From Pseudomonas sp. 6D_7.1_Bac1 (lineage in GTDB: Bacteria > Pseudomonadota > Gammaproteobacteria > Pseudomonadales > Pseudomonadaceae), in the NCBI RefSeq assembly GCF_025465945.1, contig NZ_JANLNW010000074.1, positions 62,001-126,000 on the forward strand: a DNA stretch of 64,000 bases. Reading direction: 5' to 3'. Shown here piece by piece: positions 34,526-43,295 of the stretch. The translations under genes and the position numbers were made by a program. Within the stretch, counting starts at the first letter, position 1; each line of letters begins with the position of its first letter. The notes below the pieces were generated by a model that made no database searches, was not told the DNA's origin, and saw only the letters and a list, made by a program, of their open reading frames with translations.

Positions 34526-37116
34526 GGTGCGCTCACTGATCGGGAATTGGGAATGGGGGCAGCCGCCGGCATGCGCGGCAGGAAACTGACCAACCAGCGC
34601 AACACTCGCAAAGGCGGGCCGGCGATGCGGCGGATCCAGGCAGGCAGGTATTCGTAGAGGCGGTAGTAACCGGTGCCGCCAAGCTTGACGATGTCCACAA
34701 AGCTGCGCAGCGGGCGATCAGGGGTAAAATTCTCGCCCCAGTTGAGCCAGGCGTCGGCGCGGGCAAACGTGCACTGCACAAAGTCGACTCTCTGTTGTGC
34801 ATTGAGGCTGGTGAAGCTGATGCCGATGAAGTTCTTGTGGCTGCGGCAGATGTAGCCCGGGAACAGGAATTCACGAGTACCGCGCTGCATCATCAGCGAG
34901 ATGCTCCCGCCCACCGCGAGCGACAGCGAGGTGTCGAGCTGGATGCCTGCACCACCGTCGGAATAGTCCTGCAACATGCCTGGGTAACAGTGACCACTTT
35001 CAAGGCGCACGGCAGCGGGCAACTTGACCTGTACACGGTGGGTCTGGCGAACCTGACGCGCTTCAGCGGCGACCGCCATGGCGCCCCCGATGATCACCAG
35101 GTTGTAAACCACCCAGAGAATGCTCACCACAACGGTGACGATCTCGTCGCGGGGGCCGCAGATCAGACGCCAGATGGCAAATCCCAGGCCGGTAATGTTC
35201 AGCAGCGACAGTAGCAGGTACGGCTGGGCGATTTTCCAGTCAAACTGGTTGTGCTCCATCAGGCCGCCCTTGGCGGTGACGTTGAACTTGCCCTTCTTGG
35301 GGTTAAACAGTGCCACGGTGGTGGGGCGCGCGATGTACCAGGCCAGCACGGTCTCGTACACCTCACCCCAGAACGTCCGCCGATAGGCACCCTGCATCCG
35401 CGAGTTGGTGAGGCTTGCGTGGATCATGTGCGGCAGCACGTACAGCAGGATCATCAGCGCCGGGGCGTAAATGATGTAGGCATGCAGGAACAAAAATGCC
35501 AGCGGCGCCAGCAGAAACACCAGGCGCGGCAGGCCGGCCAAGAAGTGCATCATCGCGTTGGCGTAGCAGATGCGCTGGAAGAAGGTCAGGCCCTTTCCGA
35601 GCAAGGGGTTGTCGGTGCGGAAGATCTGCGCCATGCCGCGGGCCCAGCGAATGCGCTGGCCGATGTGCGCTGACAGGCTCTCGGTTGCCAGGCCGGCCGC
35701 TTGCGGCACCTTGATATAGGCCGAGTTCCAACCGTTGCGGTGCAGGCGTAGCGCCGTGTGGGCGTCTTCGGTAACGGTCTCGACGGCAAAGCCGCCGATC
35801 GCGTCCAGCGCGGTGCGCCGCAGCACCGCGCATGAGCCGCAGAAAAACGCCGCGTTCCACATGTCGTTGCCATCCTGAATCAACCCGTAGAACAGCTCGC
35901 CTTCGTTGGGGTGCTCGCGGAACACATCGAGGTTGCGCTCAAAAGGGTCCGGTGACAGGAAATGGTGCGGAGTCTGCACCAGCGCCAGTTTCGGATCACG
36001 CAAAAAGCCCCCGGTGGTCATTTGCAAGAATGAGCGCACAGGTATGTGGTCACAGTCGAAAATGGCGACCAGCTCGCCGTTCAGCTGCTTCAGCGCATGG
36101 TTGAGGTTACCGGCCTTGGCGTGACGATTGTCGTTGCGAGTGATGTAGCCCACCCCTACTTCGGCGGCGAACTGACGGAAACTCTCGCGTCTGCCGTCGT
36201 CGAGAATGTAGATGTTCAGCTTGTCGGCCGGCCAGTCGATGCCCATGGCCGCGTACACGGTACCCCGCACGATTGAAAGGTCTTCGTTGTAGGTCGGGAT
36301 CAACAGGTCGACGCTGGGCCACAGGCGCGTGTCGCGCGGCAGCGACGCCGGTTTGCGGCCCAAGGGCCAGCAAGTCTGGATGTACCCCAGGATCAGCACC
36401 ACCCAGGAATAAGTTTCGGCCACCAGCAGGATCATCCCGCACGCCAGGTCCAGGGGCTGGTTCCAGTTCAGGGTCGAGGTGTAGCGCCACCACAGGTAGC
36501 GGCACGAAACGATGGTCGACAACACCACCATCAGCAACGTCGGAAAGCGTCCCGGAACCCGCCGCACCAGCATGGCCAGGCCCCACAGCAGCAAGACGAA
36601 TACCAGCTGGGCGACGTAGCCGAAGGGCTCTGTGATGCATAGCAATGTCAAAATAAAGGCGACGACACCGATGGCCGCGTTTACCAATCGTTGGCTGCGA
36701 CGGTCCAGGCCTTTCCACCAATGGCTGCTCTGGCGAATCTGCGGGCTGGCCTCGGCGCGCAAGGGCAATTCTTCCAGCGCCTTGCCGATCCGAGCCCACA
36801 GCCGCAGGTGCAGCGCCCCGACGGCCTTGAGCCAGGCCGGGGTCGACAGCGTCCACGCCTGTGGCTTGGCCGGGCGAACCAGCAGCAGCCAGAGGCTTTG
36901 CACTGCATAGCGCAACGGGTCGCCCAGACTCGGTGTCTTGTTGGACAGTTGCGGATACCAGCGCTTGGGCTGATCGAGCACAGCGCGCCAGCTCGGTGAC
37001 TCCAGACGCAACAGCAACCACGCCAGGGCGCTCATTGTCGCCAACAGCAGCGCAACTGGCGGCGCACAGTCATAGCGTCGACGCAGGTGAGCATAAGGGA
37101 AAACGCGGGCGATCAT
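34522..37116 (-). CDS. bcsA: Cellulose synthase catalytic subunit BcsA
   Basis: An 864-residue GT2 enzyme that polymerises UDP-glucose. Transmembrane segments flank the catalytic domain, which has PTYNED, ILDDG, FDCDHIP (DxD), TED in ETVTEDAHTALRLH and the acceptor-site QRIRWARG. The C-terminal PilZ domain carries R690-x3-R694 and D717-x-S-x-x-G, the c-di-GMP binding signature, so activity should need c-di-GMP. The start at 37116 is chosen over 37143 because it makes an ATGA overlap with the bcsQ stop. Confidence 0.97.
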   Translation of the reverse strand: MIARVFPYAHLRRRYDCAPPVALLLATMSALAWLLLRLESPSWRAVLDQPKRWYPQLSNKTPSLGDPLRYAVQSLWLLLVRPAKPQAWTLSTPAWLKAVGALHLRLWARIGKALEELPLRAEASPQIRQSSHWWKGLDRRSQRLVNAAIGVVAFILTLLCITEPFGYVAQLVFVLLLWGLAMLVRRVPGRFPTLLMVVLSTIVSCRYLWWRYTSTLNWNQPLDLACGMILLVAETYSWVVLILGYIQTCWPLGRKPASLPRDTRLWPSVDLLIPTYNEDLSIVRGTVYAAMGIDWPADKLNIYILDDGRRESFRQFAAEVGVGYITRNDNRHAKAGNLNHALKQLNGELVAIFDCDHIPVRSFLQMTTGGFLRDPKLALVQTPHHFLSPDPFERNLDVFREHPNEGELFYGLIQDGNDMWNAAFFCGSCAVLRRTALDAIGGFAVETVTEDAHTALRLHRNGWNSAYIKVPQAAGLATESLSAHIGQRIRWARGMAQIFRTDNPLLGKGLTFFQRICYANAMMHFLAGLPRLVFLLAPLAFLFLHAYIIYAPALMILLYVLPHMIHASLTNSRMQGAYRRTFWGEVYETVLAWYIARPTTVALFNPKKGKFNVTAKGGLMEHNQFDWKIAQPYLLLSLLNITGLGFAIWRLICGPRDEIVTVVVSILWVVYNLVIIGGAMAVAAEARQVRQTHRVQVKLPAAVRLESGHCYPGMLQDYSDGGAGIQLDTSLSLAVGGSISLMMQRGTREFLFPGYICRSHKNFIGISFTSLNAQQRVDFVQCTFARADAWLNWGENFTPDRPLRSFVDIVKLGGTGYYRLYEYLPAWIRRIAGPPLRVLRWLVSFLPRMPAAAPIPNSRSVSAP

Positions 37117-37835
37117 ACCGCCCCCAAGCGTCGGGTCAGGCACCAGGTGGCCAGGCTCAATACATCCTGGGCAGCCAGACTGGCTTCGGAATAAGCACCC
37201 ACCGGTTTCTTGAACGCCTGGGCTTCGCGCATGGCTTCATCCTGATGCACGTTGAGTGGCAACAGACGGGCACCATATTGTTTGCGCCAGATCAGCAGCA
37301 GGTCGCGCTGCAATTGGCTGACCGGGTCGAAACGGTTGATCAGCAGATGCTCGCTGGGGGCTTCTTCCTGCTGCAGCAGCACATGGCAGGCAGCATCCGC
37401 CTCGACAATCTGCAGGCGCAACGCGCAGGGTCCGACACGAGCATGACCGGGCAGTCGCAAGGGCACATCGAACAGGATCCAGTCAAAGTGTTCGGCAAGG
37501 CTGGCCTGTCGGTGGCGCCATAGCTTCGGCTCCTTTAGCAGGTGTTGCTCGATTTGACCCTGCTCCTCCAGTTTCAAGCGGCCGTAAGGCAACACGCTCA
37601 ATCCCGGCTCCACGGTCCAGGCCTGGGTGTTCCAGCCCTCCCCGTCAATCATGGCGCGCGCCCAGCCGCCGGGTTCGCTGACGCTGACGTTGAAGTGCAG
37701 GCGAAGCAGGTTCTCCGGGCACATGTCGACCAGCAGCACGCGCTCGCCCAGACTGTGCAATGCATGGCCAGTGGCCGCTAGCAGTGAGCTGGTGCCGACA
37801 CCGCCGCGCAAACCACGCAAACTCAGGGCGGTCAC
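37113..37835 (-). CDS. bcsQ: ParA/MinD-like protein BcsQ
   Basis: A 240-residue protein with a deviant Walker A motif, LRGGVGTSSLLAATGHALHSLGERVLLVDM, in which the usual lysine positions differ, and FDWILFDVPL for Walker B. BcsQ belongs to the MinD superfamily and, with BcsR and BcsE, forms a cytoplasmic regulatory assembly on the synthase. The start codon is GTG and overlaps the bcsR stop by four bases (GTGA). In E. coli loss of bcsQ abolishes cellulose production. Confidence 0.92.
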   Translation of the reverse strand: MTALSLRGLRGGVGTSSLLAATGHALHSLGERVLLVDMCPENLLRLHFNVSVSEPGGWARAMIDGEGWNTQAWTVEPGLSVLPYGRLKLEEQGQIEQHLLKEPKLWRHRQASLAEHFDWILFDVPLRLPGHARVGPCALRLQIVEADAACHVLLQQEEAPSEHLLINRFDPVSQLQRDLLLIWRKQYGARLLPLNVHQDEAMREAQAFKKPVGAYSEASLAAQDVLSLATWCLTRRLGAV

Positions 37836-38074
37836 GACAGCGTCTCGAATTCGGACTGATGCATCATCGGCTGGACCGCGGGTTGCAGGCGCTCCATCTC
37901 CGCCAGCAGCGGCCAGCGATGCAGGGCCTTTTGCAATTCGATCTGCGCAGACGTGTCCACGTAGTCCAGCTCGGGCAGCTCAAGCTCCAGTTTCAGGCGG
38001 GCGATGTCATCGGCACGATCCGCACGCGACTGCACCCTGGCCTTCACTTGAAGCGCTGTGGGTAGGGCAGCCAT
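37832..38074 (-). CDS. bcsR: Cellulose regulatory small protein BcsR
   Basis: An 80-residue protein with the BcsR signature DDIARLKLELELPELDYVDTS...ALHRWPLLAEMER. E. coli BcsR is about 62 residues and stabilises BcsQ; this one is slightly longer at both ends. AAGGAG lies 8 bases before the ATG. The start codon lies inside the end of bcsG (31-base overlap). Confidence 0.88.
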   Translation of the reverse strand: MAALPTALQVKARVQSRADRADDIARLKLELELPELDYVDTSAQIELQKALHRWPLLAEMERLQPAVQPMMHQSEFETLS

Positions 38075-39672
38075 CCTGCTTTCTCCTTGATTCGTATGTA
38101 AGGTTTTCCGGCGTAGTCAACGACCACAGTGCCAGCGTTTTCGGAGACTGCCGCCGTCTGCGGCAGATTGCTCAGCAGCGCCGACCAGCTGGGGCCCTGG
38201 CCATCCCCTTGGGGCTGGGCGCTGTACAGGCGGCTGATGATTTCCGACAGGGCCAGAAAACTGCTCGGCTCGGTAATGTGCAGCGGTGCGGCATTGGGGT
38301 TGCGACCCATGCCCACCAGCTTGATGCCGACCGGTACGTGGGTGATGGACTGGCTCGGTATCTCGCGCATGCCGGCTATCTGCATGCGGTCGCCATGCAG
38401 CGCCGCGCCATGCTCCGGCACAATCACCACCACCACCCGACGGCCACTGAGCTCCAGTTGTTTAATGAAGCCATTGAGGTCGTCGATCAGCCCCTGGGCA
38501 CGCGGTTTGTAATCACTGCTCTTGGTGCCGCCATCGGCGGTCAACGCACGGTTGCCGTCATGCAGCGTGGTGGTGTTGTAGAACAGCGCCACGCGATCGC
38601 TCTTTTCTTCTTCGCGGTGCTTCCACCAGGTGTCCAGTACCTGAGCATCGCGCAGGATCGGCGAACCGTCGAAGCCCACCAGTGCACGCGGCAATTTGCT
38701 GGTACTGACGGAGGGGGCCGGCAACGAACCTTGGGCGCGGACTTCGTCAAGGAAGCCTTCGAACTGTCCTGTGTGGTTGAGCATCACTTCGCTGGAAAAA
38801 CCCAGCTTGCTCAAATCGTCCATCAACATGCACTGCTCCGGGGCGGTGCCGTAGAGCTGGCTGTGCGGAACCTGCCCACAACTGGCGCGCAACAGGCGAA
38901 TGGCTGCCGGGCCGCTGTAGGAAGTGGCCGAGTTGAAGCTGTCGAAAATCACGTCCATCTGCTGGAACAGCGTGTTATCGCGCAGACCCACTTCTTCCAG
39001 ATCATCCCAGGCCATGGAACAGATATTGATCAGCAACAGGTCAAAAGGCTGCACGGCAGAAGTCGCAGGCTTGAACTCCACCTGACGCCCGGCCTCGGTG
39101 CTATAGAACTTCTGCAGGTAGGCTTCCAGTGTCGCGCTGTCCGGGGCGGCCGTGCTCACCGCAGCCATGGGGGCGCCACTGGCCGGCGCCGCGACCGGCT
39201 CGCTGCTGGTGTGCAGGGCCAGCACATTGGCGCTGCCCAGCCAGGCCAAACCCAGCACGCTCAGGGTGGTCAGGCGCAGCCAGTGACGGACGAAGGCATA
39301 GACCACCACCAGCACAGCCAGCAGCGCACACAGGTTCCAGTCGATGAAACGACCCACCAGCTCGACCACGTATGCACCGCTGAAACTCATTACACCGGGC
39401 TGGTCCAGCAGGCGGCTGAAGGGAGGCAGCCAGGTGTCCTGGTAAAACAGCGCAACGCCCACGGGGATCGCAATGACCGTGCGCAGGATGCGCAAATAAC
39501 GATGTGGCAACGGCAGCAGCAATGCAGCAGCGAACACCAGGTTGGGCAATACCTGCAGGTTCAGGTAGCCGGCCCACAGCAGTACGAACTTGAGGATGAA
39601 ATACAGATTCCAGGGACCCAGGCCCGGCCAGACGCGCACTGGCGCCGGGTTAATGGCTTCATACCGGCTCAT
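38044..39672 (-). CDS. bcsG: Cellulose phosphoethanolamine transferase BcsG
   Basis: A 542-residue inner-membrane enzyme. Four or five transmembrane helices fill residues 20-155. The periplasmic catalytic domain follows, with C218 (INICSMAW), the nucleophile S253 in NSATSYSGPAAIRLLRASCGQ and E420-H421 in VPEHGAALHG, matching zinc and active-site residues known in E. coli BcsG. It transfers phosphoethanolamine to glucose units of cellulose. The start at 39672 (MSRYEA) gives a 14-base overlap with bcsF; the longer frame is not used. Presence of bcsG predicts pEtN-modified cellulose. Confidence 0.94.
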   Translation of the reverse strand: MSRYEAINPAPVRVWPGLGPWNLYFILKFVLLWAGYLNLQVLPNLVFAAALLLPLPHRYLRILRTVIAIPVGVALFYQDTWLPPFSRLLDQPGVMSFSGAYVVELVGRFIDWNLCALLAVLVVVYAFVRHWLRLTTLSVLGLAWLGSANVLALHTSSEPVAAPASGAPMAAVSTAAPDSATLEAYLQKFYSTEAGRQVEFKPATSAVQPFDLLLINICSMAWDDLEEVGLRDNTLFQQMDVIFDSFNSATSYSGPAAIRLLRASCGQVPHSQLYGTAPEQCMLMDDLSKLGFSSEVMLNHTGQFEGFLDEVRAQGSLPAPSVSTSKLPRALVGFDGSPILRDAQVLDTWWKHREEEKSDRVALFYNTTTLHDGNRALTADGGTKSSDYKPRAQGLIDDLNGFIKQLELSGRRVVVVIVPEHGAALHGDRMQIAGMREIPSQSITHVPVGIKLVGMGRNPNAAPLHITEPSSFLALSEIISRLYSAQPQGDGQGPSWSALLSNLPQTAAVSENAGTVVVDYAGKPYIRIKEKAGWLPYPQRFK

Positions 39673-39850
39673 GGGGCTCGCTCTGGGCAGGGGCGCGACG
39701 ACGCACGCCACGGGATTTCAGGTAACGCGGGGGCAATAGACCCTGCACGATCGCCAGAAAATGGCGACCAAACCTGATCAGTACCACGATCAGTGCGAGG
39801 GTCAGCAGGCTGGTGAGGCCGATCACCTGGATCAGCTCGGAATAACTCAT
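39659..39850 (-). CDS. bcsF: Cellulose small membrane protein BcsF
   Basis: A 63-residue protein with one transmembrane helix (IQVIGLTSLLTLALIVVLIRFG) and a basic C-terminal tail (PPRYLKSRGVRRR). Size, position between bcsE and bcsG and the helix identify it as BcsF, which recruits BcsE to the membrane in E. coli. Start and stop overlap both neighbours (ATGA with bcsE). Confidence 0.92.
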   Translation of the reverse strand: MSYSELIQVIGLTSLLTLALIVVLIRFGRHFLAIVQGLLPPRYLKSRGVRRRAPAQSEPHEPV

Positions 39851-41391
39851 GAACAGGGATCCGTAATGGGTAGTGTGGTGCGTTGAGGCGAATAGGCGCC
39901 ACGCCCAGCGGCTTCGGCGGAGCTACTACCGGCCGTGCGTTCTTCTGCCAGAAGGAATGTGGGAGGCAGCGAGGCTACTGTGAGGAAGTCCTCGCGCGGC
40001 AACGCTTCAACGCCAGGAAGAATCTGGAAGTCGCTGAACAGATCGCGCCAGGCCAGCCGGCAGATATTCCCCAATGCGGGCTCCAGTCCGTCTGCGCGAC
40101 AGGCAAACAGGAACAGATAAAAGGCACCGTTGACCACGCAGGCGACGTCACCGAAGCGACGCAAGCCGATTTGATTCAAGTACTGTTCGATTTCCAGGCC
40201 ACCGCGCGGCATCAGTCTGAGCAGTTGGTGGCTGATTTCGCCAGAGGCGCCGCTGTAGACGCGCTCCACCATGCTGATGAATTCCCGGGGCGCTAACAGG
40301 CCGCGCTCGGCGGGCGGTCGCAGGCGCTCGAATAGCGATTGGAAGTCGGTGGTGCGGCTCCGGCGCCAGGTCTGGCCCTGGACACTGTCGATGATGCTGA
40401 AGAAGTGTGCCAGCGTAGTCCCATAGGGCACGGTGATGTTGGCGCCGCAAGACACCAGCAGACGCTCGTCCCGATAACGCAGGCAGGGCTCCATCTCGCG
40501 TACGATGATCTTCAGCGCGATGCCGCAACGCTCGCGCAGGGCGTGAATCTGACGGGCCAACTCTTCGACCTGCAGGTTGCTGTCGATGGCCACGATGACG
40601 CTGGCAGCACGAGCGTGGCTGGCTTGCTGGAGCAAGTCCTCGCGGCTCTCGAACAGCCGCCACTGATCCGACAACGGTGGCGAGCCTTCAAGCACAGAAC
40701 GCTGGGTCAGGTAGATCCGCTGGTCATCGGTATGGGTCAGTTGCACAGTGGCCTGCTCATTGACCGATAGCGCAAAACCGTCCACCTGCAACTCGAGCTC
40801 GAACTCCTGCCCGCTGCACACGCCCAGTTCGCTGTGCCAGTAGTGCAATTGATAGCGAATGCCCCCATCACGGCGATAGAGCTGAGCGAGCCCGGAGATC
40901 GTATCGTTGAGCCGCAACAAACGTTCATGCAGTTGAGGCGTCTGGCCATGGCTGATCACCAACAGGGGGCATTGACGTCCGCCCAGCCATTGCCTCAGGG
41001 ACAGGCAGCAATGCCGCAGCTCTGGCGCGACGTCGCTCTGCCAGGCGCTGTCCGGCAGCATCAGCACAATGGCAGTGCCGGCAGCAGGAGCAGCACGGGT
41101 CAGCTCGCCGACCAGCGATTTGAGGGTCAGGCCGATGTCGTCCTGGTTGATGTCAAACAGCTTCAACTGACCGGGACCGGTATCTGCCGCCAGCTGCTGG
41201 GCCAGGTCCTGACTTGAATGCCCGCAGCACACCAACATCCCTCGCGCATTGGCCGGCATCGCTGCCAGGCACTGGACCGCCAGCGCGGCAGAATCGCTCG
41301 CCTGATCCACGGCCACCCAATAAAGCCCGCCGTCGCGCAACAAGATCTGCTCATCGCGCAGATGGCGGATGCCTAAGGTGACCTGACTCAA
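39847..41391 (-). CDS. bcsE: c-di-GMP-binding cellulose regulator BcsE
   Basis: A 514-residue cytoplasmic protein. The C-terminal GIL domain contains the c-di-GMP I-site R305-x-x-D308 in CLRYRDERLLVSCGANITVPYG, very like the E. coli site. The N-terminal part resembles a degenerate ATPase-like domain (LFDINQDDIGLTLKSLVGELTRA...IVLMLPDSAW). Start codon is TTG at 41391; the next in-frame ATG lies 44 residues in and would cut the domain. It is the first gene of the nine-gene operon, so c-di-GMP sensing is encoded at its head. Confidence 0.93.
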   Translation of the reverse strand: MSQVTLGIRHLRDEQILLRDGGLYWVAVDQASDSAALAVQCLAAMPANARGMLVCCGHSSQDLAQQLAADTGPGQLKLFDINQDDIGLTLKSLVGELTRAAPAAGTAIVLMLPDSAWQSDVAPELRHCCLSLRQWLGGRQCPLLVISHGQTPQLHERLLRLNDTISGLAQLYRRDGGIRYQLHYWHSELGVCSGQEFELELQVDGFALSVNEQATVQLTHTDDQRIYLTQRSVLEGSPPLSDQWRLFESREDLLQQASHARAASVIVAIDSNLQVEELARQIHALRERCGIALKIIVREMEPCLRYRDERLLVSCGANITVPYGTTLAHFFSIIDSVQGQTWRRSRTTDFQSLFERLRPPAERGLLAPREFISMVERVYSGASGEISHQLLRLMPRGGLEIEQYLNQIGLRRFGDVACVVNGAFYLFLFACRADGLEPALGNICRLAWRDLFSDFQILPGVEALPREDFLTVASLPPTFLLAEERTAGSSSAEAAGRGAYSPQRTTLPITDPCS

Positions 41392-41949
41392 ATGTAGTTC
41401 CCTTCCCTTTAAACCGGATTCGGCACGATCAGCACTTTCTCCCCGTCACAGCTTTGCAAGGGAGTCATTTTTCTGACGACCAATACAAGTGCTCCGAGCC
41501 AAGCTCAGTGTCAGACTTAGTCAGCATAAATTAGATGTCGTACTGCCAAGCATTCCCCTGTGATGCTCAGGGACCGAACTTTCAAAACAATATAAAGCGG
41601 CTAGAGGACGACGAGACGTCACATTCTCCGCCAATCACCATTCCCAGACTCTCTTATACCATTGGTAATGGCGCGCAATTGTGATGATGTCGGACTGCCA
41701 GTGTCAATAAGTCGTTACCAACGAGGTCAAATATTGTGAACAAACGGTGATACTCAATATTTCGCCATTTTATTGGCGACCAGTAGGTCAGCACAATTTC
41801 AATAAGCTGATTCATGCCGCTTGGGGAATACTCCAAACCCTCTTAAGGGGAGCACTATATCCTAGAGTTAACAGCGAATTGATACGTCTGCCCCTCTATC
41901 TGAGCGGTTGTTCGACGCGCGACCGTTGTTGGGCTGCGCATGAGACATC

Positions 41950-42027
41950 GAAGAGAACCTGGTCGCCATTGATGACAGCAAATTCAAGGCCGTCAACCAC
42001 CGCGACCGTCATTTCACTAGCGCCAAA
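41950..42027 (+). pseudogene. Transposase relic (IS1182-like)
   Basis: Twenty-six codons read EENLVAIDDSKFKAVNHRDRHF and FTSAK. The core AIDDSKFKAVNHRDRHF is the catalytic-aspartate region of IS1182-type transposases (commonly VAIDGSKFKAVNNRDRNFT). Nothing of the enzyme survives on either side. It documents past IS activity at the left edge of the cellulose operon. Confidence 0.6.
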
Positions 42028-42032
42028 AGTGC

Positions 42033-42134
42033 CTGCGCAACAGCTGGCCGCTGAACCCGTACGACCGCGAGGCTTTCTTCGGTGGCATGGAGGTGGGTGA
42101 CACGGACTATCCTTTCTACACCGAAGCTGCCTGA
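42033..42134 (+). pseudogene. Orphan C-terminal protein fragment
   Basis: A frame reading LRNSWPLNPYDREAFFGG then MEVGDTDYPFYTEAA ends in TGA. It has good codon usage and looks like the true end of an enzyme, but no start or upstream domain is present. I do not recognise the family. It directly follows the transposase relic, suggesting a deletion junction. Confidence 0.35.
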
Positions 42135-42218
42135 TACTCTGCACCACCGGCAACTGGGGGGCCATAGCTGCCCCCAGCTGCCCATGGACACCTATTTCGT
42201 TTCCAAAGAGGTGCCTAT

Positions 42219-43154
42219 ATGAAGGACCTTTTCACCTACAGGCTGTTCACAAGGGTGGCGCGACTGGGCAGTTTTTCGGCCGCGGCACGCGAAATGGGTC
42301 TTTCTCAATCCCAGGTCTCCAGGATTGTTGCCGAACTCGAAGCCGATCTCGGCACCCTGCTTTTGGCCAGATCGACACGCGCAGTTGTACCCACTGAGGC
42401 GGGGGCTGATTTTCTGTCGCGCATGGAACCCATCCTTGCGGCGGTGGAAGAAGCTGAGCAGAGCGTTCGCGCAGGTGGAGAGCTGCGTGGCGTCGTCCGG
42501 ATCAGCATGCCAACGAGCATCGGCGTAAGGGAAATCATTCCGCGTATAGCTCCGTTCGCGGCAATACATCCCAACCTGCATATCCAGGTCCTGCTCGCTG
42601 ATCACTGGCAAGACCTGGTCCGCGAAAATATCGATGTTGCGATAAGGCTGGGACGGCTATTGGATTCCAGTGCAACAAGCCGTCAGATCATGACAATCTC
42701 CAGGTTCATTCTCGCCTCCCCCTCCTACTTGCGCGCCGCTGGAGAGCCGACTACACCGCAGGACCTGCAATCACATCGAATCATTGCAGGTCCGGCCTCG
42801 ACTGTCCCGAGCGGCTGGATGTTCACACGCAATGGAGAGACCAGGACCATTCAGCTCGAGGCTCACTTCTCGACCGACGAAAATGAGGGCGCTGTCGCAG
42901 CCGCAGCCGCCGGGTTGGGGATCACGTCGACAACGGCCTGGGCGTGCCGGCGTGAGCTTGAAAGTGGTGAACTCGTCGCACTGCTCACCGATTGGGAGAC
43001 CGAATCCGTACCTGTTCATGCCTACTTCCCCCATGGATCGCGTACCCGGAGTGCCGGCCGCGCCTTGATCGAGCATCTTGTATCCAGCCTTCTTGGCGAG
43101 GGCTGCGACGCGCTCGGAACACATCGCGGCAATACCTATGCATCCCATACATAG
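42219..43154 (+). CDS. LysR-family regulator
   Basis: A 311-residue LysR protein. The N-terminal HTH is LFTRVARLGSFSAAAREMGLSQSQVSRIVAELEADLGTLLLARSTR, and the effector domain starts with RGVVRISMPTSIGVREIIPRIAPFAAIHPNLHIQVLL. It belongs to the group that regulates small oxidoreductases. GAGGTG precedes the ATG. An SDR and an NTF2-like gene follow on the same strand; control of these is plausible because the three make a compact accessory unit. Confidence 0.93.
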   Translation: MKDLFTYRLFTRVARLGSFSAAAREMGLSQSQVSRIVAELEADLGTLLLARSTRAVVPTEAGADFLSRMEPILAAVEEAEQSVRAGGELRGVVRISMPTSIGVREIIPRIAPFAAIHPNLHIQVLLADHWQDLVRENIDVAIRLGRLLDSSATSRQIMTISRFILASPSYLRAAGEPTTPQDLQSHRIIAGPASTVPSGWMFTRNGETRTIQLEAHFSTDENEGAVAAAAAGLGITSTTAWACRRELESGELVALLTDWETESVPVHAYFPHGSRTRSAGRALIEHLVSSLLGEGCDALGTHRGNTYASHT

Positions 43155-43295
43155 AAGATAGCGAGCCAGAGTGGCTACTCTGATCCCGCCGCACCTGCCA
43201 ATTTAGTGCCGTCATCCTGCACGACGCATCGGTCGACCTTTTCAGCCGAGCGGCGCGCTGGACGCCCCTTACTTCATCAATCAAGGAGAAGTGTC

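Larger units (their letters stand above)
41392..42218. other. Intergenic stretch upstream of bcsE with gene relics
   Basis: About 830 bases without an intact gene. The bcsE-proximal 500 bases are AT-rich and must hold the operon promoter. GTCAATAAGTCGTT at 41702-41715 keeps the left half of the FleQ box GTCAATAAATTGAC but only 10 of 14 positions. The distal 260 bases hold a transposase relic (41950-42027) and an orphan C-terminal coding fragment (42033-42134), listed separately. Confidence 0.5.

Noticed and set aside
37627..39777. 716-residue open frame on the plus strand
   Set aside because: It lies opposite bcsG, bcsR and bcsQ. Its composition (Gln-, His- and Arg-rich) is that of a GC-rich antisense shadow, and it has no recognisable domain.
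41747..42100. 117-codon plus-strand frame upstream of the LysR gene
   Set aside because: It crosses the transposase relic in another frame and has no start signal or domain.
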